Shown here: piece by piece, positions 9,264-18,155 of the stretch
Position numbering within the stretch: position 1 is the first letter of the stretch
How the letters are laid out: every line of letters starts with the position of its first letter
Assembly: GCA_964634605.1 (NCBI GenBank)
Contig: CAZWLJ010000001.1
Coordinates: 124,001-188,000, forward strand
Direction: 5' to 3'
DNA: 64,000 bases
Origin: UPXZ01 sp964634605
Lineage (GTDB): Bacteria > Bacteroidota > Bacteroidia > Bacteroidales > Paludibacteraceae
The notes under the pieces: generated by a model
Told to the model about the DNA's origin: nothing
The model's database searches: none
What the model saw: only the letters and a program-made list of their open reading frames with translations
Position numbers and translations under genes: made by a program

Positions 9264-9442
9264 TTTTACAAAATTTCGAGTTTAGAAAGTCAGGAATGAA
9301 GACTGATTCTAAACCCGCTGAATTAATAATTAAGCTATTAAAATCTTATTTTTCTGCTATTTATAAAATTTTATTTTAAGGGTACAAATTTCGGAAAAAA
9401 AACTGAATGTAGAAAGAAAACAGGTGGGAAAACCGAAAATAA

Positions 9443-9479
9443 AAAAAATAGTGAGGATGATACATCTTCACTATTTTTT
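9443..9479 (-). terminator. Intrinsic terminator of rocD
   Basis: A 17-bp stem with one G-T pair and an ATA loop, flanked by A and T runs, lies 48 bp after the rocD stop codon and upstream of yidC. The remaining 9264-9442 segment is AT-rich and holds no gene; no firm yidC promoter was recognised in it. Confidence 0.8.
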
Positions 9480-9526
9480 ATGAATTCATGCAGGTAGTCA
9501 GGGAGTATTACCGAAATAAAGAATTT

Positions 9527-10768
9527 TTATTCAAATTCCATTATCGTGTTTTTTATTATGGAGATACATTCCATCAGTTGTTCCCGGGTAATGACCAGAG
9601 GAGGTGCAAAACGTATAATGTTCGTGTGGGTGGGTTTTGCGAGCAGACCTTTTTCGGCTAAACGGATGCATATGTCCCATGCCAGGTTTCTGTTATGCTG
9701 ATTGTTGATTATTAGCGCATTCATCAGTCCCTTGCCGCGTACTGAGAGAGCAGTTCGGGAAGTGTTGCACAGATTTTGCATCTCATTTCTGAAAATTTCC
9801 CCAAGTTCCATCGCATTTTCAGCCAGTTTTTCGTCTCTTACTACTTCCAGAGCAGCAATTGCTACTGAGGCAGCAAGGGGATTTCCGCCGAATGTCGATC
9901 CATGTTGTCCCGGTCTTATCACCTCCATGATTTCGCTGCCTGAGAGTACCGCCGAAACCGGGTAAACTCCGCCTGACAAAGCTTTTCCGAGTATCAGTAT
10001 ATCCGGCTTTACATCCTCATAATCGCATGCAAGCAACTTTCCGGTTCGGGCAATGCCTGTTTGTATTTCGTCGGCAATAAAAAGCACATTATACTTTTCA
10101 CACAGTTCGCGGGTTTTTATCAGGTATCCGTCATCCGGAACCCTTGCTCCTGCTTCTCCCTGAATTGGTTCGACCAGAAATCCGGCTATATACTGATTAT
10201 CAGCGAGTACTTTTTGCAATGCTTCCACGTCGTTGAACGGGATGACGATAAATCCGGGCGTATAAGGCCCGTAACCAGCATATGCATCCGGATCTACCGA
10301 GAATGAGACGATGGTTGTGGTTCTTCCGTGAAAATTTTCGGCACATACTACTATCTGAGCTTTATTTTCAGGAATCTGTTTTTTATTATAAGCCCATTTA
10401 CGGCAGAGTTTCAGCGCGGTTTCGACTGCCTCGGCACCGGTATTCATTGGCAAAACTTTCTCATATCCGAAATATTCAGTGATGAATTTTTCGTAAACAC
10501 CCAGTTTATCGTTGTAGAAAGCCCGGGAAGTAAGCGTAAGCCGTTCAGATTGCCCTATGAGTGCCTGTACGATTTTTGGATGGCAATGTCCCTGATTGAC
10601 AGCAGAATAAGCCGACAGAAAATCATAATACTTTTTCCCGTCAACATCCCACAGGTATACCCCTTCTCCCCGCTCGAGAACCACAGGAAGAGGATGATAA
10701 TTATGTGCACCGTATTTATCTTCCATGTTCATCAACTCTGCTGCCGAATACTTATTTTCCTGTTTCAT
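9527..10768 (-). CDS. rocD: Ornithine--oxo-acid aminotransferase
   Basis: A 413-residue class III PLP-dependent aminotransferase. ADEIQTGIARTG carries the cofactor-contacting Asp, and LGKALSGG carries the Schiff-base Lys at about residue 260. FHGRTTT and STFGGNPLA segments are also present. It moves the delta-amino group of ornithine to 2-oxoglutarate, giving glutamate 5-semialdehyde. The length and motifs fit RocD better than ArgD. Its upstream neighbour on the same strand is the citrulline hydrolase homologue ctlX, 114 bp away, which would supply ornithine. Confidence 0.92.
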   Translation of the reverse strand: MKQENKYSAAELMNMEDKYGAHNYHPLPVVLERGEGVYLWDVDGKKYYDFLSAYSAVNQGHCHPKIVQALIGQSERLTLTSRAFYNDKLGVYEKFITEYFGYEKVLPMNTGAEAVETALKLCRKWAYNKKQIPENKAQIVVCAENFHGRTTTIVSFSVDPDAYAGYGPYTPGFIVIPFNDVEALQKVLADNQYIAGFLVEPIQGEAGARVPDDGYLIKTRELCEKYNVLFIADEIQTGIARTGKLLACDYEDVKPDILILGKALSGGVYPVSAVLSGSEIMEVIRPGQHGSTFGGNPLAASVAIAALEVVRDEKLAENAMELGEIFRNEMQNLCNTSRTALSVRGKGLMNALIINNQHNRNLAWDICIRLAEKGLLAKPTHTNIIRFAPPLVITREQLMECISIIKNTIMEFE

Positions 10769-10882
10769 ATGTTTCTGTATTTTTTATAATGGAAACCTGC
10801 AACTTGCATTTTCAGATTTTCGTGGCCTTAAGTGAATCCTTCGTTGAGGCTTGTTTCATGCTGATAAATGCATTTTCTGTTT

Positions 10883-11830
10883 TCAGAATATTTCTGCTAT
10901 CATACACCTTACACTTCCACCACCATTTTTTTCGATAGTAGGTACCGGAATAACCAGCAGCTTGTTGTATTTCTCTATTCTGACAATTTGTTCTCCTGTC
11001 AAGGACTGGTGAGCTGATTCTGACATCACGATAAATTTTTCTCCCCCGCGATTTTTCAGTTGCAGCATATTGCCGGCAAAATGATTCATCTGTCCGGTTG
11101 TGATTTCTATTATTTCTTTTCCGGATTCGGTCAGTTCTTTCAGCAGAATTTCCTGTTCGGTCTTATCCCTGACCGATTCAAGGCAAATAACAGCATATTT
11201 ATCTGCTACACACATCATTACATTAGTATGATATACCGCGAGGAGTTTGCCTGTCACTTCCTGAGTAGCATGAAAAACAACCGGACGAAAATCCATCTCT
11301 TTGCAAAATCTCTTAAACAACTCCTTGTCAGTCCTTGGCGAAATACTGGCGTATGCTATTCGATTTTCTCTGTCTGGAACGATACTACCCGTACCTTCTA
11401 GAAAAATATTTTCCATTTCGTATTTGGAATAGTCCGTGTATTTGAATTTTCGGTTGAGCTGATTCTCTATCTCAAGCAGTACGTCCATCCGGCGTTCCAA
11501 CCTGCGGTTTTCGGCAAACACGGGGTAGAAGATAACGTGATTATTGAGATGAAACGATATCCAGTTGTTTGGAAATATCGAATCAGGGGTATATGGAAAA
11601 GGGGTATCTTTCACCGTAATCACTTGAATTCCTGCATTTTGAAGCTTTTGAACCATGCCGGTAAATTCAGCATGAGCAAGCCGATGCGTTTCGCTTCCTC
11701 CGGCACCATTTTTCTGCTGAAAGAAATTGTTTACAGCGGTTTCGGGATTGTAGTCAAAATGAACCGGTTCAATCATAAGAATGGTATCGGTACATCCGGA
11801 GTTGTATTTTTCATGTCTGTTGTTTTTCAT
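10883..11830 (-). CDS. ctlX: Citrulline hydrolase CtlX-like (amidinotransferase/deiminase fold)
   Basis: A 315-residue member of the guanidino-group modifying enzyme superfamily. It has PDSIFPNNWISFH, an EGTGSIV segment, a conserved His in YHTNVMMC, and a catalytic Cys close to the C-terminus (GGSVRCMIAEIF). The pattern matches the CtlX group described for citrulline use in Bacteroidetes. It is shorter than true arginine deiminases (about 400 residues). With RocD it would turn citrulline into ornithine and then glutamate semialdehyde. Dimethylarginine hydrolase activity is an alternative. The start gives MKNNRHEKYNSGC; a -7 box lies about 100 bp upstream. Confidence 0.82.
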   Translation of the reverse strand: MKNNRHEKYNSGCTDTILMIEPVHFDYNPETAVNNFFQQKNGAGGSETHRLAHAEFTGMVQKLQNAGIQVITVKDTPFPYTPDSIFPNNWISFHLNNHVIFYPVFAENRRLERRMDVLLEIENQLNRKFKYTDYSKYEMENIFLEGTGSIVPDRENRIAYASISPRTDKELFKRFCKEMDFRPVVFHATQEVTGKLLAVYHTNVMMCVADKYAVICLESVRDKTEQEILLKELTESGKEIIEITTGQMNHFAGNMLQLKNRGGEKFIVMSESAHQSLTGEQIVRIEKYNKLLVIPVPTIEKNGGGSVRCMIAEIF

Positions 11831-11930
11831 TTCCCTCGGATTATTAAAACATTACTTCATAGCAAATTATCAGAACTGCTGTTCGTTTATCTGTGGCATA
11901 TTTTTTTGAGTTTACACGTGCTTGTTTTTA

Positions 11931-11938
11931 CAAATATA
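11931..11938 (-). promoter_or_regulatory. Putative -7 element of ctlX-rocD
   Basis: TATATTTG on the minus strand, about 100 bp before the ctlX start. The -33 region is not clear. Confidence 0.4.
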
Positions 11939-11993
11939 ATGAATTTTTCTTTACTAATGTTTATTTTCTGAATAAATATTTATTGCCGTTTAT

Positions 11994-12025
11994 AAAAAAA
12001 CTCCGGTTACACAGAACCGGAGTTT
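11994..12025 (-). terminator. Intrinsic terminator of coaA
   Basis: An 11-bp stem (AAACTCCGGTT / AACCGGAGTTT) with a six-base loop is followed on the minus strand by a seven-T run, 32 bp after the coaA stop codon. Confidence 0.88.
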
Positions 12026-12057
12026 ATCAAATGGCTTATTATATGCAGGTATAATGA

Positions 12058-13014
12058 TTATATTTTGCGTATGCGGATTCCGCGCGTCATGTGTTCGGCA
12101 CCTTTCTCGATGATCAGATCGGCACGAAAACGGGTTGGAAGAATATTTTCAACCAGATTTGGAAGATTAATTTCATCCCACACCTCATTAGCAAATTTAA
12201 GCAACTTTGTTTTTGGCCATGAAGAATACTGATGAAAAAATGATTCGGGATTGGAAAAAGCTGTTTTCTGCAATGTGATGAATCGTTCGAGATACCATTT
12301 GCGGAGGTCCTTATCGCTGGCATCGACGTAGATGGAAAAATCAAAGAAGTCCGACACGAAGACGCGCCTTTTTTTGTTGAATCTGTTACTCGACACCTGA
12401 AGCACATTTATTCCTTCCACAATCATAATATCGGGCAACTCAAAAGTCTGAACCTCATCGGGGATAATATCGTAATAAAGATGCGAGTATACGGGTGCTT
12501 CGAGCCATTCTTTACCCGACTTGGCTGCCGAAAGAAATGCAATCAGCTTTTTCGCATCGTAACTTTCAGGGAATCCTTTGCGGTTCATTATTCCCCGGCG
12601 TTCCAGTTCCGCGTTCGGATAGAGAAATCCATCCGTTGTAATGAGCGATACTTTGGGTTTTTCGGGCGTCATCGAAAGTAATTTCTGAAGTACCCTTGAA
12701 GTAGTACTCTTACCAGCCGCCACACTACCAGCAATTCCGATTATATAGGGCACACGACGACTTTTGTTTTTGAAAAACTCATCCCGCTCGGTATGCAGGT
12801 GCCGGTAGTGAGTGATATGAATTTGCAGAAACCGAACCATGGGCATATAAATTTTTTCCATCTCATCCACAGTCAGCGGCTCATTCATCGCTTTCAGTTT
12901 ATTCAGATCCATATCAGATACCGGAAACATCGGGTGTTCTTCCAGTTTGCTCCATTCTTCGCGGGTAAAACCTCTGAAAGGTGAAAATGTAACATCGTAA
13001 GGTGCTTTCTTCAT
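12058..13014 (-). CDS. coaA: Pantothenate kinase, type I
   Basis: A 318-residue kinase with Walker A GIAGSVAAGKSTTSR (about residues 92-106), a TTDGFLYPN segment and the IMIVEGINVLQ motif, all characteristic of prokaryotic type I PanK. It phosphorylates pantothenate, the first step of CoA synthesis. The open frame extends upstream to 13089, but the -7 box at 13043-13050 lies inside that extension. The true start is therefore the ATG at 13014 (MKKAPYDV). The gene appears monocistronic, with a strong terminator. Confidence 0.94.
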   Translation of the reverse strand: MKKAPYDVTFSPFRGFTREEWSKLEEHPMFPVSDMDLNKLKAMNEPLTVDEMEKIYMPMVRFLQIHITHYRHLHTERDEFFKNKSRRVPYIIGIAGSVAAGKSTTSRVLQKLLSMTPEKPKVSLITTDGFLYPNAELERRGIMNRKGFPESYDAKKLIAFLSAAKSGKEWLEAPVYSHLYYDIIPDEVQTFELPDIMIVEGINVLQVSSNRFNKKRRVFVSDFFDFSIYVDASDKDLRKWYLERFITLQKTAFSNPESFFHQYSSWPKTKLLKFANEVWDEINLPNLVENILPTRFRADLIIEKGAEHMTRGIRIRKI

Positions 13015-13042
13015 ACAGCTTCTGTTTATTATAATGAATGAA

Positions 13043-13050
13043 CAAAGATA
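13043..13050 (-). promoter_or_regulatory. -7 element of coaA
   Basis: TATCTTTG on the minus strand, 29 bp before the chosen start. It decides against the longer reading frame that begins at 13089. No clear -33 element was found. Confidence 0.6.
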
Positions 13051-13162
13051 AATTGTTTTTTTCAAATAAGCTGAAAAGTTGAGCTTCAACGGCTTATTTT
13101 ATTTTTACCGTTTTAAAATATGATATTTTTTTTTCTTCATAATCAAAAAAAAATCTATTTTT

Positions 13163-13194
13163 CTTGCACGTTTGAAAATAAAATGTAATCTTTG
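13163..13194 (+). promoter_or_regulatory. Promoter of the trp operon
   Basis: cTTG at 13163-13166 and TAATCTTTG at 13186-13194 are spaced by 19 nt. The -7 box has one extra base compared with TAnnTTTG. Transcription would begin near 13200, about 20 bp before the leader peptide ATG. Confidence 0.65.
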
Positions 13195-13219
13195 TGCCGT
13201 TAAATAAAACAAACACAAA

Positions 13220-13294
13220 ATGAACATTTTTTCGACTCTTAATTTTTGGTGGTGGCACTTGCAAAATACAATTTGTGAGGAAGTACTGCTATGA
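13220..13294 (+). CDS. trpL: trp operon leader peptide (Trp-Trp-Trp)
   Basis: A 24-codon open frame, ATG to TGA, reading MNIFSTLNFWWWHLQNTICE and then EVLL. Three consecutive TGG codons occupy 13247-13255. The frame sits between the trp promoter and a strong intrinsic terminator and ends 35 bp before it, the layout of ribosome-mediated attenuation. Low charged tRNA-Trp would stall the ribosome on the Trp codons. A stem of eight pairs (CTTGCAAA 13258-13265 with TTTGTGAG 13272-13279, two G-T pairs) lies just after these codons and would be opened by a stalled ribosome. The name trpL follows the enteric usage and implies function, not homology. Confidence 0.85.
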   Translation: MNIFSTLNFWWWHLQNTICEEVLL

Positions 13295-13328
13295 TTATTC
13301 GTCGGATATAATAAACTGAAGATATATG

Positions 13329-13364
13329 AAAAAGCCTGCCGGACTCACCGGCAGGCTTTTTTTT
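13329..13364 (+). terminator. Attenuator terminator of the trp operon
   Basis: A very strong hairpin: GCCTGCCGG at 13334-13342, loop ACTCA, CCGGCAGGC at 13348-13356, extended by A-T pairs and followed by eight Ts. It stands 40 bp before the trpB start and after the leader peptide. The loop CTCAC (13344-13348) is complementary to GTGAG (13275-13279) in the second arm of the leader hairpin. This is the best candidate for a competing pairing, but it is only 5 bp. Confidence 0.92.
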
Positions 13365-13403
13365 ATTCCAGAGTTTTTTCATGACACAATAAAAAACAAA
13401 AAA

Positions 13404-14636
13404 ATGAACAAATCAAAAAACACAGTCAACATGAGACATCGCACCAATAACTCATTCTGTGTCAGCCCGGAAGGGAGATATGGTATTTTCGGCGGTGCAT
13501 ATATTCCTGAAATTCTGCACGGAACTGTTGAAGAACTTCGAAAAGCATTTTACAGTATTAAAGATGACAGCGATTTCAGAGAAGAGTATTATTCATTATT
13601 GAAAAATTACGCGGGACGCCCTACCCCGCTCTTCTACGCCCGAAGACTATCAACTGCATATGGTACAAACATTTACCTTAAACGCGAAGATTTAAACCAC
13701 ACCGGAGCTCATAAAATAAACAACGCGCTGGGTCAGATATTGCTGGCTAAAAAAATGGGCAAAACCAGGATAATTGCAGAAACCGGAGCTGGTCAGCACG
13801 GCGTAGCCACAGCTACCGCCTGCGCGCTAATGGGACTTGAGTGCATTGTGTTTATGGGAAAAACAGATGTGGAACGACAGTATCTGAATGTTCAGAAGAT
13901 GAGAATGCTCGGAGCGAAAGTAGAACCTGTGGTAAGCGGAAATATGACACTCAAAGATGCTACTAACGAAGCAATACGCTTCTGGTGTTCAAATCCCGAC
14001 AGTTTTTATATCATTGGATCAACTGTGGGTCCGCACCCCTATCCCGAAATGGTAGCCTACTTCCAGTCGGTTATCAGCGAAGAAATTAAATCACAGCTTC
14101 AGGATCAAACCGGGCGCAATTTTCCCGATTATCTGATAGCATGCGTGGGTGGAGGAAGTAATGCTATGGGCACTTACTTCCACTATCTGGACAACCGGCA
14201 TGTTAAAATTATTTCGGCAGAAGCAGGAGGAAAAGGTATTGAAACCAATGAAACTGCCGCCACAATTCATCTGGGTAAAACCGGAATTATTCACGGAAGC
14301 AAAACACTCGTAATGCAGGATGACGACGGACAAATCACCGAGCCATACTCCATTTCGGCGGGTTTGGATTATCCCGGAATAGGACCTGCCCACGCCCATC
14401 TGGCTACCACCGGACGAACGCAGGTGTACGCTATTAACGACGATGAAGCACTCGAAGCCGCATACGAGCTTACAAGACTCGAGGGTATTATCCCTGCTAT
14501 TGAATCGGCTCATGCGCTGGCTGTACTTAAAAAAGAAAAAAACAATTTCAACAAAAACGACATCGTTGTTCTCACCGTTTCGGGTCGGGGAGATAAGGAT
14601 ATGGATACTTATATAAAATATTATCCGGCCCCATAA
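13404..14636 (+). CDS. trpB: Tryptophan synthase beta chain
   Basis: About 410 residues. LKREDLNHTGAHKINNALGQ carries the PLP Lys, CVGGGSNAMG binds the cofactor phosphate, and SAGLDYPGIGP is typical of TrpB1. It joins indole to serine in the alpha2beta2 complex with TrpA. The open frame begins at 13326, but that start lies within the attenuator terminator; the ATG at 13404 (MNKSKNTVN) is the first sensible start, and 13431 (MRHRTNN) is also possible. TrpB comes first in the operon, as in other Bacteroidetes (B-E-G-D-C-F-A). Confidence 0.96.
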   Translation: MNKSKNTVNMRHRTNNSFCVSPEGRYGIFGGAYIPEILHGTVEELRKAFYSIKDDSDFREEYYSLLKNYAGRPTPLFYARRLSTAYGTNIYLKREDLNHTGAHKINNALGQILLAKKMGKTRIIAETGAGQHGVATATACALMGLECIVFMGKTDVERQYLNVQKMRMLGAKVEPVVSGNMTLKDATNEAIRFWCSNPDSFYIIGSTVGPHPYPEMVAYFQSVISEEIKSQLQDQTGRNFPDYLIACVGGGSNAMGTYFHYLDNRHVKIISAEAGGKGIETNETAATIHLGKTGIIHGSKTLVMQDDDGQITEPYSISAGLDYPGIGPAHAHLATTGRTQVYAINDDEALEAAYELTRLEGIIPAIESAHALAVLKKEKNNFNKNDIVVLTVSGRGDKDMDTYIKYYPAP

Positions 14637-14732
14637 AAGCCTTTTTATTAATCCGGCAGGATTGCACCTAACCTCCTGAACGGATAATCGTAAGAGAAAA
14701 AGAGAAAAGAAAATTATTTCAAAACAGATAAA

Positions 14733-16205
14733 ATGAAAATTAACACTATGAGTTCGAATAACATGCCCTCAACTCCTTCAACAGAGAACATGAATGCAAT
14801 CCAGCTAAAAGTAAAGACAAGGAGATTGCTTGCCGATCTGCAAACACCGGTTAGTATCTACCTGAAAATCAGAGATATGCACACAAACTCCGTGCTTCTT
14901 GAAAGTTCTGATTATCATGGAAATGAAAACAGCTATTCATACATTGGTTTTTCGCCTATCGGAGGAATTTCAGTCAATAATTTTATGATAACCGAAAAAT
15001 ATCCGGACGGTAAACAGATAAAAACTCAGGTTACAGATAAGATGACTGTCGCAAACCGTTTTGATGCTTTTCTGAAGGCTTTTATTATAGAAGAAAACGG
15101 CAGCAAGGCAGTGATAAACGGTTTACTCGGCTACACCTCATACGAGTCAATTCAGTACTTCGAGGATATCAGACTACATGCAAGGCAAACAACTCCCGGA
15201 AGTATGCCCGGATTACATTACGTACTTTTCAAACACATCATTGCCATAAACCATTTCAACAACGATCTGACAATCATCGAAAATCTGACCGGGAATGAAG
15301 AAAGCAGCATCCCTGAAATTGAAAAAATACTGTTCAGCAACAACTTTGCAACGTACGATTTCAGAACTGTCGGTCAACAGAAAAGCGATATTTCGGACGA
15401 TGAATACCTTCAGATGGTGAAACGCGGCAAAGAAGAATGCTACAAGGGAAATGTATTCCAGATTGTACTCTCTCGCAGATTTTACCAGCAATTTGAAGGT
15501 GATGATTTTTCGCTCTACCGCAATCTTCGTTCGGTCAATCCCTCACCTTATCTTTTTTACTTTAATTTTGGTGATTTCCGCATTTTTGGTTCTTCACCCG
15601 AAGCTCACCTGGTTGTTGACCCGAAAACCGGACGTGCTCATATCAAGCCTATTGCAGGAACTTTTCGACGTACAGGCGACGATGAGAAAGACCTTCAACT
15701 GGCAGAAAAACTGAAATCGGATCAGAAAGAAAATGCCGAACATGTGATGCTTGTAGATTTGGCACGTAACGATCTGAGCCGGAATTGCAGCAATGTGCGC
15801 GTCGACGTGTACCGCGAAGTGCAATATTATTCTCATCTGATTCATATGGTGTCAGGAGTAAGCGGAAAACTTGATTCGGATACGAAGATTATCAAACTTT
15901 TTGCAGATACATTCCCTGCCGGAACCCTGTCAGGTGCTCCCAAAATTAAAGCTATGCAACTTATCGACGAAATTGAGCCTCACGACCGGGGACCTTACGG
16001 AGGATGCATTGGATATATCGGATTCGACGGAAGTTTCAATCAGGCTATAACCATTCGATCATTTGTAAGCAAAGAAAACACACTTTATTACCAGGCAGGA
16101 GCTGGTATCGTAAGTAAATCTGACGAAAAATCAGAACTGCAGGAAGTTAACAACAAACTGGCAGCATTAAGAAAAGCAATCGAAGTATCAGAAATTATAT
16201 TCTAA
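14733..16205 (+). CDS. trpE: Anthranilate synthase component I
   Basis: A 490-residue chorismate-utilising enzyme. The N-terminal LLES motif (VLLESSDYH, about residue 50) is the known feedback site for tryptophan. SSPEAHLVV, IAGTFRR, LVDLARNDLSRN and GAPKIKAMQLIDEIE mark the chorismate-binding domain. With TrpG it makes anthranilate from chorismate and glutamine. The first 25 residues are Ser/Asn/Thr/Pro-rich; a start at Met20 of this frame would remove most of that tail. The gap to trpB is 96 bp with no visible promoter. Confidence 0.96.
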   Translation: MKINTMSSNNMPSTPSTENMNAIQLKVKTRRLLADLQTPVSIYLKIRDMHTNSVLLESSDYHGNENSYSYIGFSPIGGISVNNFMITEKYPDGKQIKTQVTDKMTVANRFDAFLKAFIIEENGSKAVINGLLGYTSYESIQYFEDIRLHARQTTPGSMPGLHYVLFKHIIAINHFNNDLTIIENLTGNEESSIPEIEKILFSNNFATYDFRTVGQQKSDISDDEYLQMVKRGKEECYKGNVFQIVLSRRFYQQFEGDDFSLYRNLRSVNPSPYLFYFNFGDFRIFGSSPEAHLVVDPKTGRAHIKPIAGTFRRTGDDEKDLQLAEKLKSDQKENAEHVMLVDLARNDLSRNCSNVRVDVYREVQYYSHLIHMVSGVSGKLDSDTKIIKLFADTFPAGTLSGAPKIKAMQLIDEIEPHDRGPYGGCIGYIGFDGSFNQAITIRSFVSKENTLYYQAGAGIVSKSDEKSELQEVNNKLAALRKAIEVSEIIF

Positions 16206-16289
16206 ATTCCGTTAAAGGGGGAAATTTAGAAACTTCGTAAGCCAGTGCAAAACAGAATTAGATTTTAATTTTATATACTTTGAAACAAT

Positions 16290-16940
16290 ATGAACAAAGA
16301 TAACAATTACACAGATATAATTGACAAAAACTCCCAGAATTCCCCTTCCGGGAATCGTGAGGCAGGTAGGGAAGATCGTATTCTTGTTTTTGATAATTAC
16401 GATTCATTCACTTATAATTTAGTTCATGCAGTAAAAAAACTGGGTTTTGGTAATGTGGAGGTACACCGAAACGATCAGATTTCACTTGAAGAAATTGCAC
16501 GATTTGATAAAATCATTCTGTCGCCCGGTCCGGGTGTGCCAGCAGATTCCGGTATTTTGCTGGATGTGATTCGCACTTACTACGCCTCAAAAAGCATTCT
16601 GGGAGTATGTCTGGGTCTTCAGGCAATAGCCGAAGCCTTTGGAGGCAGCCTGACTAATCTGCCTGAAGTGTACCACGGAGTTGCATCGAGAATAAATATT
16701 ATCGACAATGATATCCTGTTTTACGACATGCTCAGTACGCTTACAGTAGGCCGTTATCATTCCTGGGCAGTAAACCGGGAAACATTTCCGGAATCCCTTA
16801 AAATTACTGCCACAGACGAAAACGGGATAATTATGGCTCTGAAGCACAGGAAATACAACGTTCACGGAGTTCAGTTTCATCCCGAATCGGTGCTGACACC
16901 ACAGGGAGAACAAATGCTGAAAAACTGGCTGGAACAATAA
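16290..16940 (+). CDS. trpG: Anthranilate synthase component II (glutamine amidotransferase)
   Basis: A 216-residue class I amidotransferase. It has the nucleophilic Cys in GVCLGLQAIAEAFGG, His/Glu in VQFHPES, and LSPGPGVP, which supports the oxyanion region. It supplies ammonia to TrpE. The conserved domain begins only at residue 31 (ILVFDNYDSFTYN). The preceding tail is Asn/Asp/Ser-rich, and no later Met is available, so the extension is probably real. Whether it also serves p-aminobenzoate synthesis cannot be read from the sequence. Confidence 0.95.
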   Translation: MNKDNNYTDIIDKNSQNSPSGNREAGREDRILVFDNYDSFTYNLVHAVKKLGFGNVEVHRNDQISLEEIARFDKIILSPGPGVPADSGILLDVIRTYYASKSILGVCLGLQAIAEAFGGSLTNLPEVYHGVASRINIIDNDILFYDMLSTLTVGRYHSWAVNRETFPESLKITATDENGIIMALKHRKYNVHGVQFHPESVLTPQGEQMLKNWLEQ

Positions 16941-17017
16941 TGCAGCCCCTGTCTATTTGAAAAGGGAAAAAATAGTGGATTGAACTAATAATTACAAATT
17001 TTTAAATTCAAACGATT

Positions 17018-18088
17018 ATGAAAGAATACAAACTTAACGATACCGGAAATTCAGAAATTCCTGTCAGCACACTTCCCGTTGGGGGATGGGGAGCTTCTAT
17101 ACTTAATAAACTTTTTGAACATCAATCGCTTACACGCAGCGAAGCTACTGAGGTGATGACCAATATTGCCGCCGGAAAATACAACGATGCCCAGATTGCG
17201 GCATTCATATCCGTTTATATTATGCGCAGCATCGAACTGAATGAGATTATCGGATTCAGGGATGCATTGCTCAGTATGGCTATTAATGCTGATCTTTCGG
17301 AATTTAATCCGATTGATATTGTTGGAACCGGTGGAGATGGTAAAAACACATTCAATATTTCTACCTGTGCCTGCTTTACACTTGCCGGAGCAGGATACAA
17401 AGTGGCTAAACACGGTAACTACGGGGCAACTTCAGTGAGTGGTGCCTCGAATGTGCTCGAATTCTACAGCGCTAAATTCACCACCGACATGGATAAAGTT
17501 AAAAAAGCCATTGATGAGTCGGGTTTTGCCTACCTGCATGCTCCACTGTGTAATCCGGCTATGAAAAATGTTGCCGGGGTGCGAAAAAATATCGGCGTAA
17601 GGACTTTTTTCAACGTGCTTGGCCCGCTTATCAGCCCTGTCAGACCCCAATATCAATGTCTGGGAGTATACGACCTTAAAATGATGCGGTTGTATAATTA
17701 TATTTATCAAAACCTGGGCATTCATTATACCATAGTTCATTCACTCGATGGATATGATGAAATTTCACTTACTTCGTCATGTAAGGTAACCGATACACAC
17801 GGTGAATATGTTTATGAACCGGAAGATTTAGGTTTCAAACGGATAAGCCAGAAAGAATTGTGGGGTGGAAATACGGTGGCTGATGCTGCTGAGATTTTTC
17901 TGAATGTACTGAGCAACCGTGCAACAGAGGCTCAAACAAACGCTGTAGTCATCAATGCTGCTTTTGCCATACGTACAATTTGTCCCGGCAAGTCCATCCA
18001 CGAATGTAAAATGGAAGCGATTCAATCATTGAAAAGCGGAAAAGCAAAAAAGGCATTTGAGAAATTTGTGGAAATTACAGCCTGCTAA
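17018..18088 (+). CDS. trpD: Anthranilate phosphoribosyltransferase
   Basis: A 356-residue enzyme. GTGGDGKNTFNIST, the PRPP-binding loop, starts at about residue 104, followed by KHGNYGATSVSGASNVLE and the RTFFNVLGPLISP segment. It transfers phosphoribose from PRPP to anthranilate. The first 20 residues before GASILNKLFE are polar. It lies 77 bp after trpG. Confidence 0.96.
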   Translation: MKEYKLNDTGNSEIPVSTLPVGGWGASILNKLFEHQSLTRSEATEVMTNIAAGKYNDAQIAAFISVYIMRSIELNEIIGFRDALLSMAINADLSEFNPIDIVGTGGDGKNTFNISTCACFTLAGAGYKVAKHGNYGATSVSGASNVLEFYSAKFTTDMDKVKKAIDESGFAYLHAPLCNPAMKNVAGVRKNIGVRTFFNVLGPLISPVRPQYQCLGVYDLKMMRLYNYIYQNLGIHYTIVHSLDGYDEISLTSSCKVTDTHGEYVYEPEDLGFKRISQKELWGGNTVADAAEIFLNVLSNRATEAQTNAVVINAAFAIRTICPGKSIHECKMEAIQSLKSGKAKKAFEKFVEITAC

Positions 18089-18155
18089 CCTGCTGTAAAT
18101 GTAATTTCATGAAATAAAAACTAAAATAAAGTACCCGCAAAATATCGATGAAATA

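Noticed and set aside
10328..10789. 153-codon plus-strand frame opposite rocD
   Set aside because: Shadow of rocD; no motif or promoter.
10883..11830. Arginine deiminase
   Set aside because: The protein is about 90 residues too short and lacks the deiminase helical insertion; the CtlX type fits better.
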